Shown: positions 36,579 to 44,795, numbered from the stretch's first letter. The stretch is DNA of 64,000 bases from Nocardioidaceae bacterium (GCA_030447865.1 JAUJOD010000001.1:978909-1042908); one strand, 5' to 3'. Notes: a model not told the origin generated them from the letters alone. Translations and numbers: made by a program.

Positions 36579-37235
36579 TCAGCCGGTGTAGCGCACCTCG
36601 GTCTGCCAGTCGTCGTCCGGTGCCAGCGCAGCGGCTAAGAAGGCCGCCGCAATGCGCGCGGGGGCGAACGGCGTGCCTTCCTCGACCGTGCCGGCGACGG
36701 TCAGCGACATCGCCCGGATGCCGTCCGGTTTGAGTTGGTTGTCGACGGCCGTCACCAGGTTGCGCAGCGCAGCTTTCTGGGCGCCGAGCGATGCCGCCTC
36801 TGTCCACGGCCTATCCGCGGTTGCGCCACCGGTCGCGGTGATCCGGCTGCCCCGCGGGATGAAGGACCGCGCCGCTTGTACGGCGGTCAGCAGGCTCGCT
36901 GCCCCGAGCCGGAGGTCGGCGAGCAGTTCGTCTGCCGACAACTCCAGCGGCTTCTTGGCGGTGAAGGCGCTGGGGTTGAAGTGCAGGTGGTTGATCGCGC
37001 CGGAGTGTCTACCGAAACGCTCGATCGCCTCGGTGAGAGCCGCTGCGTCGGTGGCGTCAACAGCGGTCCACCCGGCGGTGATGCTCTCTCGTTGCAGGTC
37101 CTCCCCCAGCTCCTCCAACGTCTGCATTGAGCGGGCGATCAGCGCGACGTCGTACCCCGCCTGGCCGAACCGGTGCGCCACCGCCGCTCCGATGCCGCGC
37201 CCCGCCCCAACAACGACGATGACCGGATTGCTCAC
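36579..37235 (-). CDS. Short-chain dehydrogenase/reductase
   Basis: This 218-residue protein has the Rossmann cofactor motif VVVGAGRGIGAAVAHRFG at residues 7-24 (GxxxGIG), and a late helix with AALRNLVTAVDNQLKPDGIR. The usual Tyr-x-x-x-Lys catalytic pair is not obvious in the expected place (the region reads GATADRPWTEAASLGAQKAALRN), so it may be an atypical or inactive member. GTG 37235 is the start. It precedes tRNA-Thr by 70 bases on the opposite strand. Substrate unknown. Confidence 0.8.
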   Translation of the reverse strand: MSNPVIVVVGAGRGIGAAVAHRFGQAGYDVALIARSMQTLEELGEDLQRESITAGWTAVDATDAAALTEAIERFGRHSGAINHLHFNPSAFTAKKPLELSADELLADLRLGAASLLTAVQAARSFIPRGSRITATGGATADRPWTEAASLGAQKAALRNLVTAVDNQLKPDGIRAMSLTVAGTVEEGTPFAPARIAAAFLAAALAPDDDWQTEVRYTG

Positions 37236-37305
37236 CTGGCAGAGGGTAGTGGGCGGCTACGACGGCCCAGTCCGACGCTGCCGACTACGATGAGCCAGCG
37301 CGCCA

Positions 37306-37378
37306 GCCGGCGTGGCGCAATTGGCAGCGCATCCGACTTGTAATCGGAAGGTTGCGGGTTCGAGTCCCGCCGCCGGCT
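37306..37378 (+). tRNA. tRNA-Thr (anticodon TGT)
   Basis: A full cloverleaf folds: acceptor stem GCCGGCG/CGCCGGC, D-arm GCGC/GCGC, anticodon stem TCCGA/TCGGA around CTTGTAA (anticodon TGT, reads ACA), and T-arm with TTCGAGT. The discriminator is T and no CCA is encoded. The genes after it are a patchwork of broken mobile sequence, so the 3' end may be an integration site. Confidence 0.95.
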
Positions 37379-37433
37379 CACCGCAGGCTGTGCGATCTCG
37401 GCTGATGCTGGACACTTCCTGATCGGCTGATGC

Positions 37434-37751
37434 ATGACACCGTCTCCGGTGATGGTTTACACCGTCTCGGTTGGGCAGCGTTACCAGGCGGTCCTGGCTG
37501 TGCTTGAGGACGGCCTGATGGTGACCGAGGTGGCCGGAAAGATCGGAGTGAGCAGGCAGACCCGGCACGCCTGGCTGCGCCGGTATGCCCAGGGCGGCTT
37601 GGACGCTCTGGCGGATCGATCGCATCGACCGCGGTCGTGCCCGCACCAAATGGACCCCCAGGTCCAAGTGCGGCTTGTCGAGCTGCGCCAAGCCCACCCG
37701 ACCTGGGGCCCGGACCGGTTGCTGTACCGGCTGGAACGCGAGAACGTCGAC
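37434..37751 (+). pseudogene. Truncated IS481-type transposase, N-terminal part
   Basis: The frame has a helix-turn-helix start (QRYQAVLAVLEDGLMVTEVAGKIGVSRQTRHAWLRRYAQGGLDALADRSHRPRSCP, split here for reading) followed by the linker GPDRLLYRLERENVD. This is the usual N-terminus of IS481-family transposases (HTH plus start of the DDE domain). The DDE triad is missing; the frame degenerates after about 37751. It lies 55 bases after tRNA-Thr and marks the left side of the accessory island. Confidence 0.75.
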
Positions 37752-37767
37752 CGACGAGCTGCTAATA

Positions 37768-38418
37768 GACCTGCACTTGACCGAACGGCAGCAGCACTAC
37801 AGCGTTCAGTTGGTGGTGCAGCGTAGTGAGGTAGCTGCTGATGGAGACGCGCGCGTGCACCTACTGGTAGAGGAGCACGAGGAGGACGTTCACGAGTCCA
37901 GGGTGGCAAGGAGCTCGCCAGCATCAACTTTGCTGAGCTTGATGCGGGCGAGCCGGAGGAGCGGCACTCGATGTTGGAGTGGGTGCTTCGTGAATCGAAT
38001 TACCGAGAGTCAGTGATGATACCGGCTAAGTTCGTGGAGGGGCCTCCGGATCACTACACGATGATCGAGGTTAGAGGACCTAGAGACGGCGTCGCGATGA
38101 CATCGAGCATGGCTCGGGTGAGAAGGCACGCCGCTAAGCTGCGGGGGGCGGAGGAGAACGGCCACGACATCTTGGGAGAATCTCACTCGCTGGCTCCGGA
38201 AGGCGACGGTGGCTGCCCTGGAGTTGGCCTTCCCCATTTATGAGGACGACACTGACCCTCACGAGCTGTTTGGCGAACTGCTTGACGAAGTGGCTCGCCT
38301 TCTGGCTCGGGGGGATACCCCCATGGAATGGGTACATCCCTGGATCGAGACGCGCTCCCCAGACATCAAGATCGGGGAGCGCGATTGGCTCGATTGGTTT
38401 GAATGGGACTGGTTCTAA
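37768..38418 (+). pseudogene. Degenerate gene read in alternating frames
   Basis: Protein-like text is seen in three consecutive pieces. Frame 1 from about 37768 reads LHLTERQQHYSVQLVVQRSE and then a very acidic EEHEEDVHESRV. From about 37905 the next frame reads KELASINFAELDAGEPEER, MLEWVLRESNYRESVMIPAK and HHAAKLRGAEENGHD-like helices. From about 38165 frame 1 returns, WENLTRWLRKATVAALELA and the acidic/tryptophan-rich end DWLDWFEWDWF (stop 38416-38418). The pieces have no start codons where each begins, which argues for one gene with two compensating indels. The last piece could be made separately from GTG 38209 (69 residues). I do not recognise the family. Confidence 0.45.
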
Positions 38419-38438
38419 CCAACATCCTGCACCGGGTC

Positions 38439-38675
38439 TTAGCAGTCGTTCGGAAACTCGCCTCGACCGGCGTGGATGAGAGCGGTCCTCGTCACCCACA
38501 CGGTGGTGGCTAACGAGTACCTGACGTGCATGGCGGTGTGGTACCGGTACAGGTGCTTGGTCGAGTCGTCTACCAGGGGGTTGAACCTCGCCTTCTCCTC
38601 GACGTTCTCCGTCTCGATGCCGTACCTCTCGATGGTCTCGGCGATCTCTCTACTGATCGTTACGGATAGGTGATC
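38439..38675 (-). pseudogene. Startless 78-codon open frame, probably a transferred gene remnant
   Basis: On the minus strand an open frame runs from after TAG (38678-38676) to TAA (38441-38439). It has almost all G/C third positions and a protein-like sequence: SREIAETIERYGIETENVEE, FNPLVDDSTKHLYRYHTAMH and GRGEFPNDC at the end. No ATG, GTG or TTG lies before the conserved-looking part, so it is 5'-truncated, frameshifted, or uses an unusual start. Four AGG and one AGA arginine codons are unlike neighbouring genes and suggest a phage or foreign source. The plus-strand frame over it is the shadow. Function unknown. Confidence 0.5.
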
Positions 38676-38773
38676 CTATAGAGTAGCCGCACCCTCACAA
38701 TGAACGAGCATCGGAGCGCGACGAGTCATCCAGGCTCTCGCCCGCTGGTTGACCCCACGGAGGGAGCTGCCTT

Positions 38774-39562
38774 ATGCGTCCGGATCTTGAAGTTGCATCT
38801 CGTCGTAGACCATTGCGGAGCGCGGTCTTCCGGCACTTGCGCCCCAACTGGCAGCACTTCACCCTGGGCGTCGCGACAAGCGCCGTGACCCTCTGGTTTG
38901 CCATGCCGGCATGGGCGGACGGGTCGTCACCTCCGGCCTCGTGCCAGAACGGTCAGGACTGGCACGTCGTCGGACATGACGAGGACAAGTATAAAAACAC
39001 AATGAGTGGTGTTAAGGGCAATGTGTGGTTTGATGATGGTCATCACTGTAACCGGGTTTCCGCCATCATCGTAGTTGGCCCAGACCACACGAAGAGCGAC
39101 TTTCAGTTTTATGAGTTCGGATGGATCACTGGGAACACGTTTGCTTATTGTGGCGGACAGTACTACCACAAGCCGACCCTCTTCATATCCTACAGCCGCA
39201 AGGGTGAAAAAACGCAGTGCGACGTGTACCCCAATAAGCAACCCGACTCCGGGTCTTACCATGTGATGCGTGCCTCCGATGAGAACGAGAACACCTGGTG
39301 GGGTGCGTACATCGGCGGCAACGAGATAGTAGCTAGCGTTACAAATATGGACTTCCATCAGGGCCTAGGGATTGCCAGCTCCGAGCGAGGAAACGCCAAC
39401 GATTCCGCCTTCGCCGCGTTCGCGGACCTGCGTGAGCACCACACAAGCAACGGTTGGACCCCGTGGGAAAATGTCCGCCTCCTCCCCGACGGCGGCGACA
39501 CCGATCCGGACTACCACTTTGAACGCTTGGGCAACGACTTCTTTTGGGTGGTGCATGACTGA
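38774..39562 (+). CDS. Secreted/anchored protein of unknown function
   Basis: This 262-residue protein has an N-terminal basic stretch and a hydrophobic segment ending near AWADGSSPP (about residues 30-50), so it is exported. The mature part is rich in Trp, Tyr, His, Asp and Gly (DEDKYKNTMSG, GWITGNTFAYCGGQYYHKP, WWGAYIGGNEIV), with about four to five cysteines, typical of a disulfide-bonded extracellular beta protein. It has an A/T-richer middle than the neighbours (38980-39330). GGAGGG lies upstream of ATG. The next gene overlaps by one base. I do not recognise the family. Confidence 0.75.
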   Translation: MRPDLEVASRRRPLRSAVFRHLRPNWQHFTLGVATSAVTLWFAMPAWADGSSPPASCQNGQDWHVVGHDEDKYKNTMSGVKGNVWFDDGHHCNRVSAIIVVGPDHTKSDFQFYEFGWITGNTFAYCGGQYYHKPTLFISYSRKGEKTQCDVYPNKQPDSGSYHVMRASDENENTWWGAYIGGNEIVASVTNMDFHQGLGIASSERGNANDSAFAAFADLREHHTSNGWTPWENVRLLPDGGDTDPDYHFERLGNDFFWVVHD

Positions 39563-40179
39563 TGCGCATACAACGTAAATCGAATCAGCGGTGGATTGCC
39601 TTTGGGCTTGGTATTGCTCTTCCCCTAGTTCTTCTTGCCGCGTGGGCCATGATTGGTGGCGACAGAGGCGCGACGAGTGGAGAGGCTGCTGGAGTTCACG
39701 ATGCCGTGAAAGGGGTGGAAGAAGGAGTCCAAAACTTCCCTAATATAGGCACCGGCGGCGAAGGTGGGCCCTGTATGTTCTCCCACCGCCTCAACAAGGC
39801 TGATCCCTTCGACGGAATAACTTCAGTCCCGCACTGGTATCCGCACACGGATGTCGCATCCCGCGCGCTGCTGAAGGCTGCATGGTCCTGCGCCGCTGAC
39901 GTCGTAGTCCTCGAGTTCCGATCAGGCGTTGACGTCTATCTTGAACCTGGCTGGGGTACCGTCCCGAATCCAGGTGAGAAGTGGACAGACATGGCGGCGG
40001 AGCCAGACGGTGGTGATGTTCTTGAGGTCCGCGGCGCTCCGGCGCTTGTCACTGAGCCGGGGGCTAGTCACCCCCGCGGGGGTGTTCTCGTCATTGACGG
40101 CGGGACTCTGGTCCGAGTGCTAGGCAACGGAAACATTCCAGCCGCGGGACTAGTCCGTGTAGCCAACTCCATGAGCTAG
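39562..40179 (+). CDS. Single-pass membrane protein of unknown function
   Basis: This 205-residue protein has one membrane segment near the N-terminus (about residues 12-31) and a large external domain. The external part has CMFSHRLNKADPFDG, PHWYPHTDVASRALLKAAWSCAADVVVLEFRSGVDVYL and a compact C-terminal beta part (PGWGTVPNPGEKWTDMAAEPDGG). The ATG overlaps the stop of the previous gene (TGATG), so the two are a coupled pair. Two cysteines are visible in the mature part. Function unknown; a partner of the secreted protein upstream is inferred. Confidence 0.75.
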   Translation: MRIQRKSNQRWIAFGLGIALPLVLLAAWAMIGGDRGATSGEAAGVHDAVKGVEEGVQNFPNIGTGGEGGPCMFSHRLNKADPFDGITSVPHWYPHTDVASRALLKAAWSCAADVVVLEFRSGVDVYLEPGWGTVPNPGEKWTDMAAEPDGGDVLEVRGAPALVTEPGASHPRGGVLVIDGGTLVRVLGNGNIPAAGLVRVANSMS

Positions 40180-40227
40180 CCGTTCCGCTGACCGGACGCG
40201 GACGCACCTATCTCGGGCGACGTACAG

Positions 40228-40702
40228 CTTGGGCGCCGGCAGAGACCGCTGCTTGGCCTTGGCGTGGATGGCTGGGTGTATAGGGTGCCGGGACACATGC
40301 CCATCGGCGCGGGAAACCTTTTATGGACCTGCGCCTATGTCGACGACATCGCAACCGGCGTGCTCACGGCTCTCTCAACTAGCTAGGGCGGCTGACGGGC
40401 TGGCCATCAACCTGGGTGAGCCCCGGACCGTGCCGATCACAGAGTGGCTTGAACAGATCGTGCATGCTGCCGACTCGCGGCTAGAACTCGTACGTCCCCG
40501 ACGAGGCGCTGCCGCCAGATTTCGCCCTGGCCGGCGCCCCGGCGCAGCATGTAACACGTCGGTGCATCGGGCGGAACACCTCTTGGATTGGGCGCCGGCT
40601 GATCCCGCCCGCCGGGTAGCAGAGTCTGTGCGGTGGCACTTGGCCAATCCGCCCGACACTCGATGGACGGAGGAAGACACTCGCGCCGCTGACGGCGCTA
40701 TC
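40228..40702 (+). pseudogene. NAD-dependent epimerase/dehydratase, frameshifted remnant
   Basis: Pieces of an extended short-chain epimerase appear in order but in different frames: first GHMPIGAGNLLWTCAYVDDIATGVLTAL with a stop at 40384-40386, then GLAINLGEPRTVPITEWLEQIVHAADSRLELVR, then VPDEALPPDFALAGAPAQHV, and then HLLDWAPADPARRVAESVRWHLANPP. The order and motifs (YVDD, NLGE, W-x-P) match the C-terminal half of UDP-sugar/NAD epimerases. At least three frameshifts make it a clear pseudogene. The N-terminal Rossmann half is absent. Confidence 0.75.
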
Positions 40703-40954
40703 AGTGCCACCCGCAGCGAACCGCTAGGGAGTCGTAGCCAGATCGCTACCCGACTCCTTCAGGCCGCGGTGCCAAGGCCGCCGTGGCTCAATCTCGCGCT
40801 GTCGTACAAGTCTTGCTCGTCAGTGGCGCGTAACCGCTGCCCAGCTACCTGACAGCGAACGGCTGCACTGGACGGCCAGCGCTGTGCAAGGGGCACAGCG
40901 TCCACGGGTCAAACCAGGTGCGGGTCACTCGTAGCCCGTGGTAGATAGTCCGGC

Positions 40955-41230
40955 ATGGCGAGCAGGGATCGCGCCTTGTGTCGAAGGCGGTTGGTCGAGG
41001 CGGCGGAGAAGGACCTCAGTGTCGCGGGTCAGTTGTTCGAGAAGGTCGATGCCCATAGCGCGCTGGCGTCGGAGCTGGACGCGCTCCTCGCGCATCCTGC
41101 TACCCCGCTGCTTGCGGTACTGCCATCGCTGTCCCGACCACCACCTGCGGTCAGAGCGTTGATCGAGGTGTCGGAGTCGAACCTCGCCCTGTGGAAAGCC
41201 AGGTCCACATCTTCGGGTGGCCCACCGTGA
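40955..41230 (+). CDS. Small hypothetical protein, possible N-terminal part of a split DUF6624-like gene
   Basis: This is a 91-residue frame (RRLVEAAEKDLSVAGQLFEKVDAHSALASELDALL at the start; RALIEVSESNLALWK at the end) with helical character. Its last residues run out of frame exactly where the next frame begins with ESQVHIFGWPTVS. In DUF6624 proteins a helical N-terminal region is followed by HGWP, so these two frames may be one gene with a frameshift near TGGAAAGCC (41194). Alternatively it is a short independent protein. No function known. Confidence 0.5.
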   Translation: MASRDRALCRRRLVEAAEKDLSVAGQLFEKVDAHSALASELDALLAHPATPLLAVLPSLSRPPPAVRALIEVSESNLALWKARSTSSGGPP

Positions 41231-41580
41231 GTGTCGACGGGGTGGACGCGGTGGATGCCGCCTGGTTGATTGCCCAGCACGCTGACCTGCACAACGAGCG
41301 ACGAGCAGCGTTCCTCCCCCTCATGGAGGAACTTGTGCAAGCGGGTGAAGTGGACCCGCGGCAGGTCGCATGCTTGTCCGACCGAATCGCTATCGGCGCT
41401 GAGCGCGCGCAGAAGTACGGCACCTCTGTGACCGTGGAGATAGGGCCCAGTAGTTCCGCCGCGCTTCGGGTGACACCGGCCTGGCCCGTCGATGACATAC
41501 AGGCGATGGAGAGTCGGCGTGCGGCGCTGGGTTTGCCGTCATGGGAAGAGGAAGCCCCTGGCTGCGCACTGGCGACTTGA
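41191..41580 (+). CDS. DUF6624-like protein (C-terminal part)
   Basis: The 129-residue frame resembles the DUF6624 core: FGWPTVSVDGVDAVDAAWLIAQHADLHNERRAAFLPLMEELVQAGEVDPRQVACLSDRIAIGAERAQKYGTS (shown in parts here). The GWP, AAWLIAQHAD and QKYGT elements match the family, which often occurs in accessory islands and has no known function. It probably needs the preceding 91-residue frame as its N-terminus, which is 40 bases overlapped in another frame. It may therefore be a pseudogene. Confidence 0.6.
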   Translation: MESQVHIFGWPTVSVDGVDAVDAAWLIAQHADLHNERRAAFLPLMEELVQAGEVDPRQVACLSDRIAIGAERAQKYGTSVTVEIGPSSSAALRVTPAWPVDDIQAMESRRAALGLPSWEEEAPGCALAT

Positions 41581-41829
41581 TCCCCTATCGGCGGTTCCGC
41601 AACCACTGCCTGCTGCTTTCCTGGCCGCACCCTGTCGCGGGTCGCTAGGCCGCCTCGACCTGGCGACGATCGGCTCTCTGTGGTGGCCACTTCCTTTCAC
41701 TCGAAGAGCCGGACCTGCTGACCACCGATTTCTCGGGACATCTTCCGGCCGCTCCGTGGCATTCCCTAGGGCTGTTTGAACTCCTTCGTCGCCGGGCACA
41801 TCAGGCGATCGCTGGGCAATACTGTGGGC

Positions 41830-42117
41830 ATGCGCTACAAGCCAAGCAAGCCGGCTGCGATCGTCAGCTGTGTGGTCGGCGCCGGCATGTTGGTCTTCGG
41901 AATCGTCCAGCTGATCGATGCTGACGACGCGAAGGTGCGTGCCTTCGTCGGCTTCTGGTGCATCTCCCTGGTCGCGATTCTGGGGCTCAACGTGTGGGCC
42001 GCCTTCTCTGAGCGAGGGTCTCTAGGGACCTTCGTGGGAGGTGGGCCGTCTGCCGGCAATCCCGGAGCGGGCGCTGACACCAACGGTGGCGGAAGTGGGG
42101 ACGGCGGTCAGCCGTGA
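41830..42117 (+). CDS. Small two-pass membrane protein
   Basis: This is a 95-residue protein with two hydrophobic segments (about residues 10-27 and 38-58) and a Gly/Asp/Asn-rich tail (GGGPSAGNPGAGADTNGGGSGDGG). ATG 41830 was taken because the hydrophobic segment begins six residues on; a weak ribosome site precedes it. I do not recognise a family. It ends 65 bases before the convergent glucose dehydrogenase gene. Confidence 0.6.
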   Translation: MRYKPSKPAAIVSCVVGAGMLVFGIVQLIDADDAKVRAFVGFWCISLVAILGLNVWAAFSERGSLGTFVGGGPSAGNPGAGADTNGGGSGDGGQP

Positions 42118-42182
42118 ACCGCACCGGCGGGGAATGCAGCCGACACGGGCGCCGGCTCACCGCATAACGCAGGTACCCGCCA

Positions 42183-43241
42183 TCACTCGACGCCGCCGAG
42201 CGTGATCACGACCTTGACGTCGTCGGGCTGAGACGCGAAGGCCTCGGCGAATCGCGCTAGCGGCACCCGCCGGCTGATCAGCCGCTTCAGCCACTCCACA
42301 TCTGCACCGGCAAGCGCATCGGCTGCCGACTGGTAGTGGCCGAGGTTGGCGTTGACCGACCCGACCACCGCGTCGTTCTCCAAGACGATGTCGCGGTTGA
42401 GGGTGCCAGCATCCACCTCGAGAGTGCGCCCGGCGGGAGAAACACCGGTCAAACAGACGATGCCGTACGGCGATGTGCCGGCCATGGCGGCGAACACCAG
42501 CTCCCCGACGCCGGTGGCTTCGATGACGATGTCAGGCTTGACCCGCGCGGTCACCGCGTCGACCGAATCGGCGTGGTAGGTGGCCCCGAGGTCCTGAATG
42601 AGCTGCGGCTTGGGTCCCTGCGTGACGCGGTCGAGGACGTGCGTTTCGAGTCCCCGTTGTACGGCGAGGAGCGCTGTGAGCAGCCCGATCGGCCCGGCTC
42701 CAGTGACCAGCGCGGTGCGCGGCTCGAACCAGGCCCGCTGGCCCACCTTCTCTACCTGCTCCCACGCCTTGGCGACCACCGAGGTGGGCTCCAGCAGCAT
42801 GCCGACGTCGGCAAGCCGCGGGTCAAGCTTGACCGCGAAGTCCTGCTCAACGCACCAGGCGTCGCTGGCGTAGCCGGCCAGCTCCTTGATCCCGCGTTCG
42901 GTGTAGCGACCGTTGCGACACATGTCGAACTGCCCGTGCGCGCATGCTCCGCACGGCACCGGGTCAGGTCGGCGTACCACGCCCACAACGAGATCTCCGG
43001 GCGCGAAATCACTGCCGTCGGGTGCCGCTCTGACCCGCCCGAGGGACTCATGGCCGATCACCAACCTGTCTGCCCCCGGAGGCTTCCAGCCGTAGTCGCC
43101 CGCGGCGATCTCCTTGTCGGTGCCGCAGACGCCGATCGCTACCCCGTCGACCAGTAGGTCGCCGTCGCCCGGCTGCGGGTCCGGGACGTCAGTGACGGCG
43201 AGCGAGCCCTGCTCGTGCGGGATGACCGTCAACGCTCGCAT
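42183..43241 (-). CDS. Glucose 1-dehydrogenase-type zinc alcohol dehydrogenase
   Basis: This is a 352-residue medium-chain dehydrogenase. It has the zinc ligands in GVCGTDKEI and GHES, the structural-zinc-like region CGACAHGQFDMCRNGRYTERGIKELAGYASDAWC, and the Rossmann loop ALVTGAGPIGLLTALLAV. The PDPVPCGACAHG region is typical of archaeal/actinobacterial glucose dehydrogenases (Glu_dehyd_C type). It would oxidise glucose to gluconolactone with NAD(P). ATG 43241 has AAGGAG close by. It is divergent from DUF1622, with a palindrome 35 bases upstream of its start. Confidence 0.88.
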   Translation of the reverse strand: MRALTVIPHEQGSLAVTDVPDPQPGDGDLLVDGVAIGVCGTDKEIAAGDYGWKPPGADRLVIGHESLGRVRAAPDGSDFAPGDLVVGVVRRPDPVPCGACAHGQFDMCRNGRYTERGIKELAGYASDAWCVEQDFAVKLDPRLADVGMLLEPTSVVAKAWEQVEKVGQRAWFEPRTALVTGAGPIGLLTALLAVQRGLETHVLDRVTQGPKPQLIQDLGATYHADSVDAVTARVKPDIVIEATGVGELVFAAMAGTSPYGIVCLTGVSPAGRTLEVDAGTLNRDIVLENDAVVGSVNANLGHYQSAADALAGADVEWLKRLISRRVPLARFAEAFASQPDDVKVVITLGGVE

Positions 43242-43275
43242 ACTGGCTCCTTGCCGCCGTACTTGTGATGTGCCG

Positions 43276-43294
43276 GCACGTGTGCTGCACGTGC
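43276..43294. promoter_or_regulatory. Perfect 7-bp palindrome upstream of the glucose dehydrogenase gene
   Basis: GCACGTG (43276-43282) and CACGTGC (43288-43294) are perfect inverted repeats with a five-base centre, 35 bases upstream of the start codon. This is an operator-like element in the 180-base gap with DUF1622. The binding protein is unknown; none is adjacent. Confidence 0.45.
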
Positions 43295-43421
43295 GAGGAC
43301 GTGATCCCGCCGTGTTCGTCGCCGTGTCACTCGTCGCCGTGACAGGGTACGTGGCGACGTTGCTAAGCCGTACCCAGAACCCGAGCCGGCTGCGAGCGAG
43401 AACGGCACAGAAAGAAGGCGG

Positions 43422-43787
43422 ATGGCCATGGATTTCGAACACGTGGTGGAGCTCGTGGGCAAGTCCGTCGACGCGGTCGGTGTTGGGGTGATCGTGATAG
43501 GCGCGCTCGTAGCGACGGGGTTCGCCGCAGTCCGGCTGACTCGCCGGAACGACCGGGTCTACCGGCCCTACCGCCAGCAGCTCGGCCGGTCGATCTTGTT
43601 GGGGCTGGAGTTCTTGGTGGCCGCCGACATCATCCGCACGGTGGCCGTCGCGCCGACGTTCACCAGCGTTGGAGTACTAGCCGTCATCGTGCTCATCCGG
43701 ACGTTCCTCAGCTTCTCGCTCGAGTTGGAGATCACCGGCCGGTGGCCGTGGCAGAAGGAGGAAGGCGACGACAACGCCAAGGAGTGA
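43422..43787 (+). CDS. DUF1622 family membrane protein
   Basis: This 121-residue protein has about three hydrophobic segments (VGVGVIVIGALVATGFAAV, LLGLEFLVAADIIRTV and VGVLAVIVLIRTFLSFSLELEI) and the DUF1622 pattern RRQQLGRSILLGLEFLVAADII (reads RQQLGRSILLGL here). Function unknown; integral membrane. It starts ATG 43422 after AGAAGG. Its tail WPWQKEEGDD is charged. Confidence 0.85.
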   Translation: MAMDFEHVVELVGKSVDAVGVGVIVIGALVATGFAAVRLTRRNDRVYRPYRQQLGRSILLGLEFLVAADIIRTVAVAPTFTSVGVLAVIVLIRTFLSFSLELEITGRWPWQKEEGDDNAKE

Positions 43788-43883
43788 TGACCATTCCGGC
43801 GAGCACCGAGCCAAGGTTCGTCCTGGTCGTCACCACGGACGGGGATCGCTCTTGAGGTGGCGTGCGAGAGTAACTTGGGCGCT

Positions 43884-44234
43884 GTGATCGCCTACCGAGT
43901 CAACAAGGCCGCAGTAGCCAAAGCGCGCAAGCTGATCGACGCCGGCGAATACGACGACAGCACGGAGTGGTCCGACGCCGCGCCGTCCACGAAGCAAGAG
44001 AATGACGAAGTCGAGCAGCACGGGTACGACGGATTCGGGGAGTGGCACCTCGGGCTCCAGGAGGACGCCTCAAAGGAGACCAAGGGCCGTTACGGGTTTC
44101 CTTACGGCGACTTCTCCAAGGTCAATCGGGCGGCGCTCATCCACGCCAAGCAACGCGCGACTCAGAACAACCACCAAGAGATCGCCGACGCCGCCGACGA
44201 TCTGCTCCAGCGCCTCGACGACAAGCGGTCATAG
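43884..44234 (+). CDS. Hypothetical soluble protein with RYGFPYGDF motif
   Basis: This 116-residue protein (start GTG 43884, YRVNKAAVAKARKLIDAG) has a helical start, an acidic middle (DSTEWSDAAPSTKQENDEVEQHG), then GEWHLGLQEDASKETKGRYGFPYGDFSKVNRAALIHAKQRA and a helical end ADDLLQRLDDKR. It has no cysteine-based or catalytic motif that I recognise. It resembles small actinobacterial proteins found near osmotic and stress genes but I cannot name the family. A GTG nine codons upstream (43857) is the alternative start. Confidence 0.7.
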   Translation: MIAYRVNKAAVAKARKLIDAGEYDDSTEWSDAAPSTKQENDEVEQHGYDGFGEWHLGLQEDASKETKGRYGFPYGDFSKVNRAALIHAKQRATQNNHQEIADAADDLLQRLDDKRS

Positions 44235-44420
44235 CGGAGTCGGCGCTCGGCAGTGGTAGGCAGGTGGTGCGCCTAGGATCGTCGGAGGTCGCGCCGATCG
44301 AACGGGTCCGCGCAGAGGGGCGCACCATGCCGCAGTCGACAACACCCGCCACGGCCGACGCGTCGGCGCGGGCAAGGGGGACATCACTGGCGAGGTCGCC
44401 GAGGTGCTGGCCGCAGCGCG

Positions 44421-44795
44421 ACGTTCGACTACCTGTGGGAGGAGCTCACGTTGCCGGTGCCCTACCGCGAGGACTGGAGGCTGGCTGAGAACATTCTGCG
44501 GGAGGAGGCAGAGCGTGCCTCTGCTTCGGCCGAGGCCCAGGAGGCGATCACGCAGATGCGAAGGCGATACCCCGTCGGAAGGGCCGATGTTGAGCCGCGG
44601 GTCTTCGTTCGAGCCACCGACAACTGGGTAGAGCTGTCCGCGCGGTTCGTGGTTCCGGTCCGAGACGCCAGACGGGTCAAGGATGGGATGACCCGCCGGG
44701 TGCTCCACCGGTTTGCCGAGGCTGGTCTCTCGGTGGCCTCCGCCACCCAGGACATCACGCTCCACCGGGCTGACGATGCAGGAGGTGGCACTTGA
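44421..44795 (+). pseudogene. C-terminal remnant of an MscS-type mechanosensitive channel
   Basis: Codons from TFDYLWEELTLPVPYREDWRLA to the end match the cytoplasmic beta and C-terminal domain of MscS-type channels, and the final part ELSARFVVPVRDARRVKDGM and ASATQDITLH fits. The membrane domain and pore helix are absent upstream, where 44235-44420 holds no matching frame. The real gene was probably lost to a deletion. A TTG at 44451 could still allow translation of about 114 residues, and the TGA overlaps the start of DUF2254. Confidence 0.65.
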
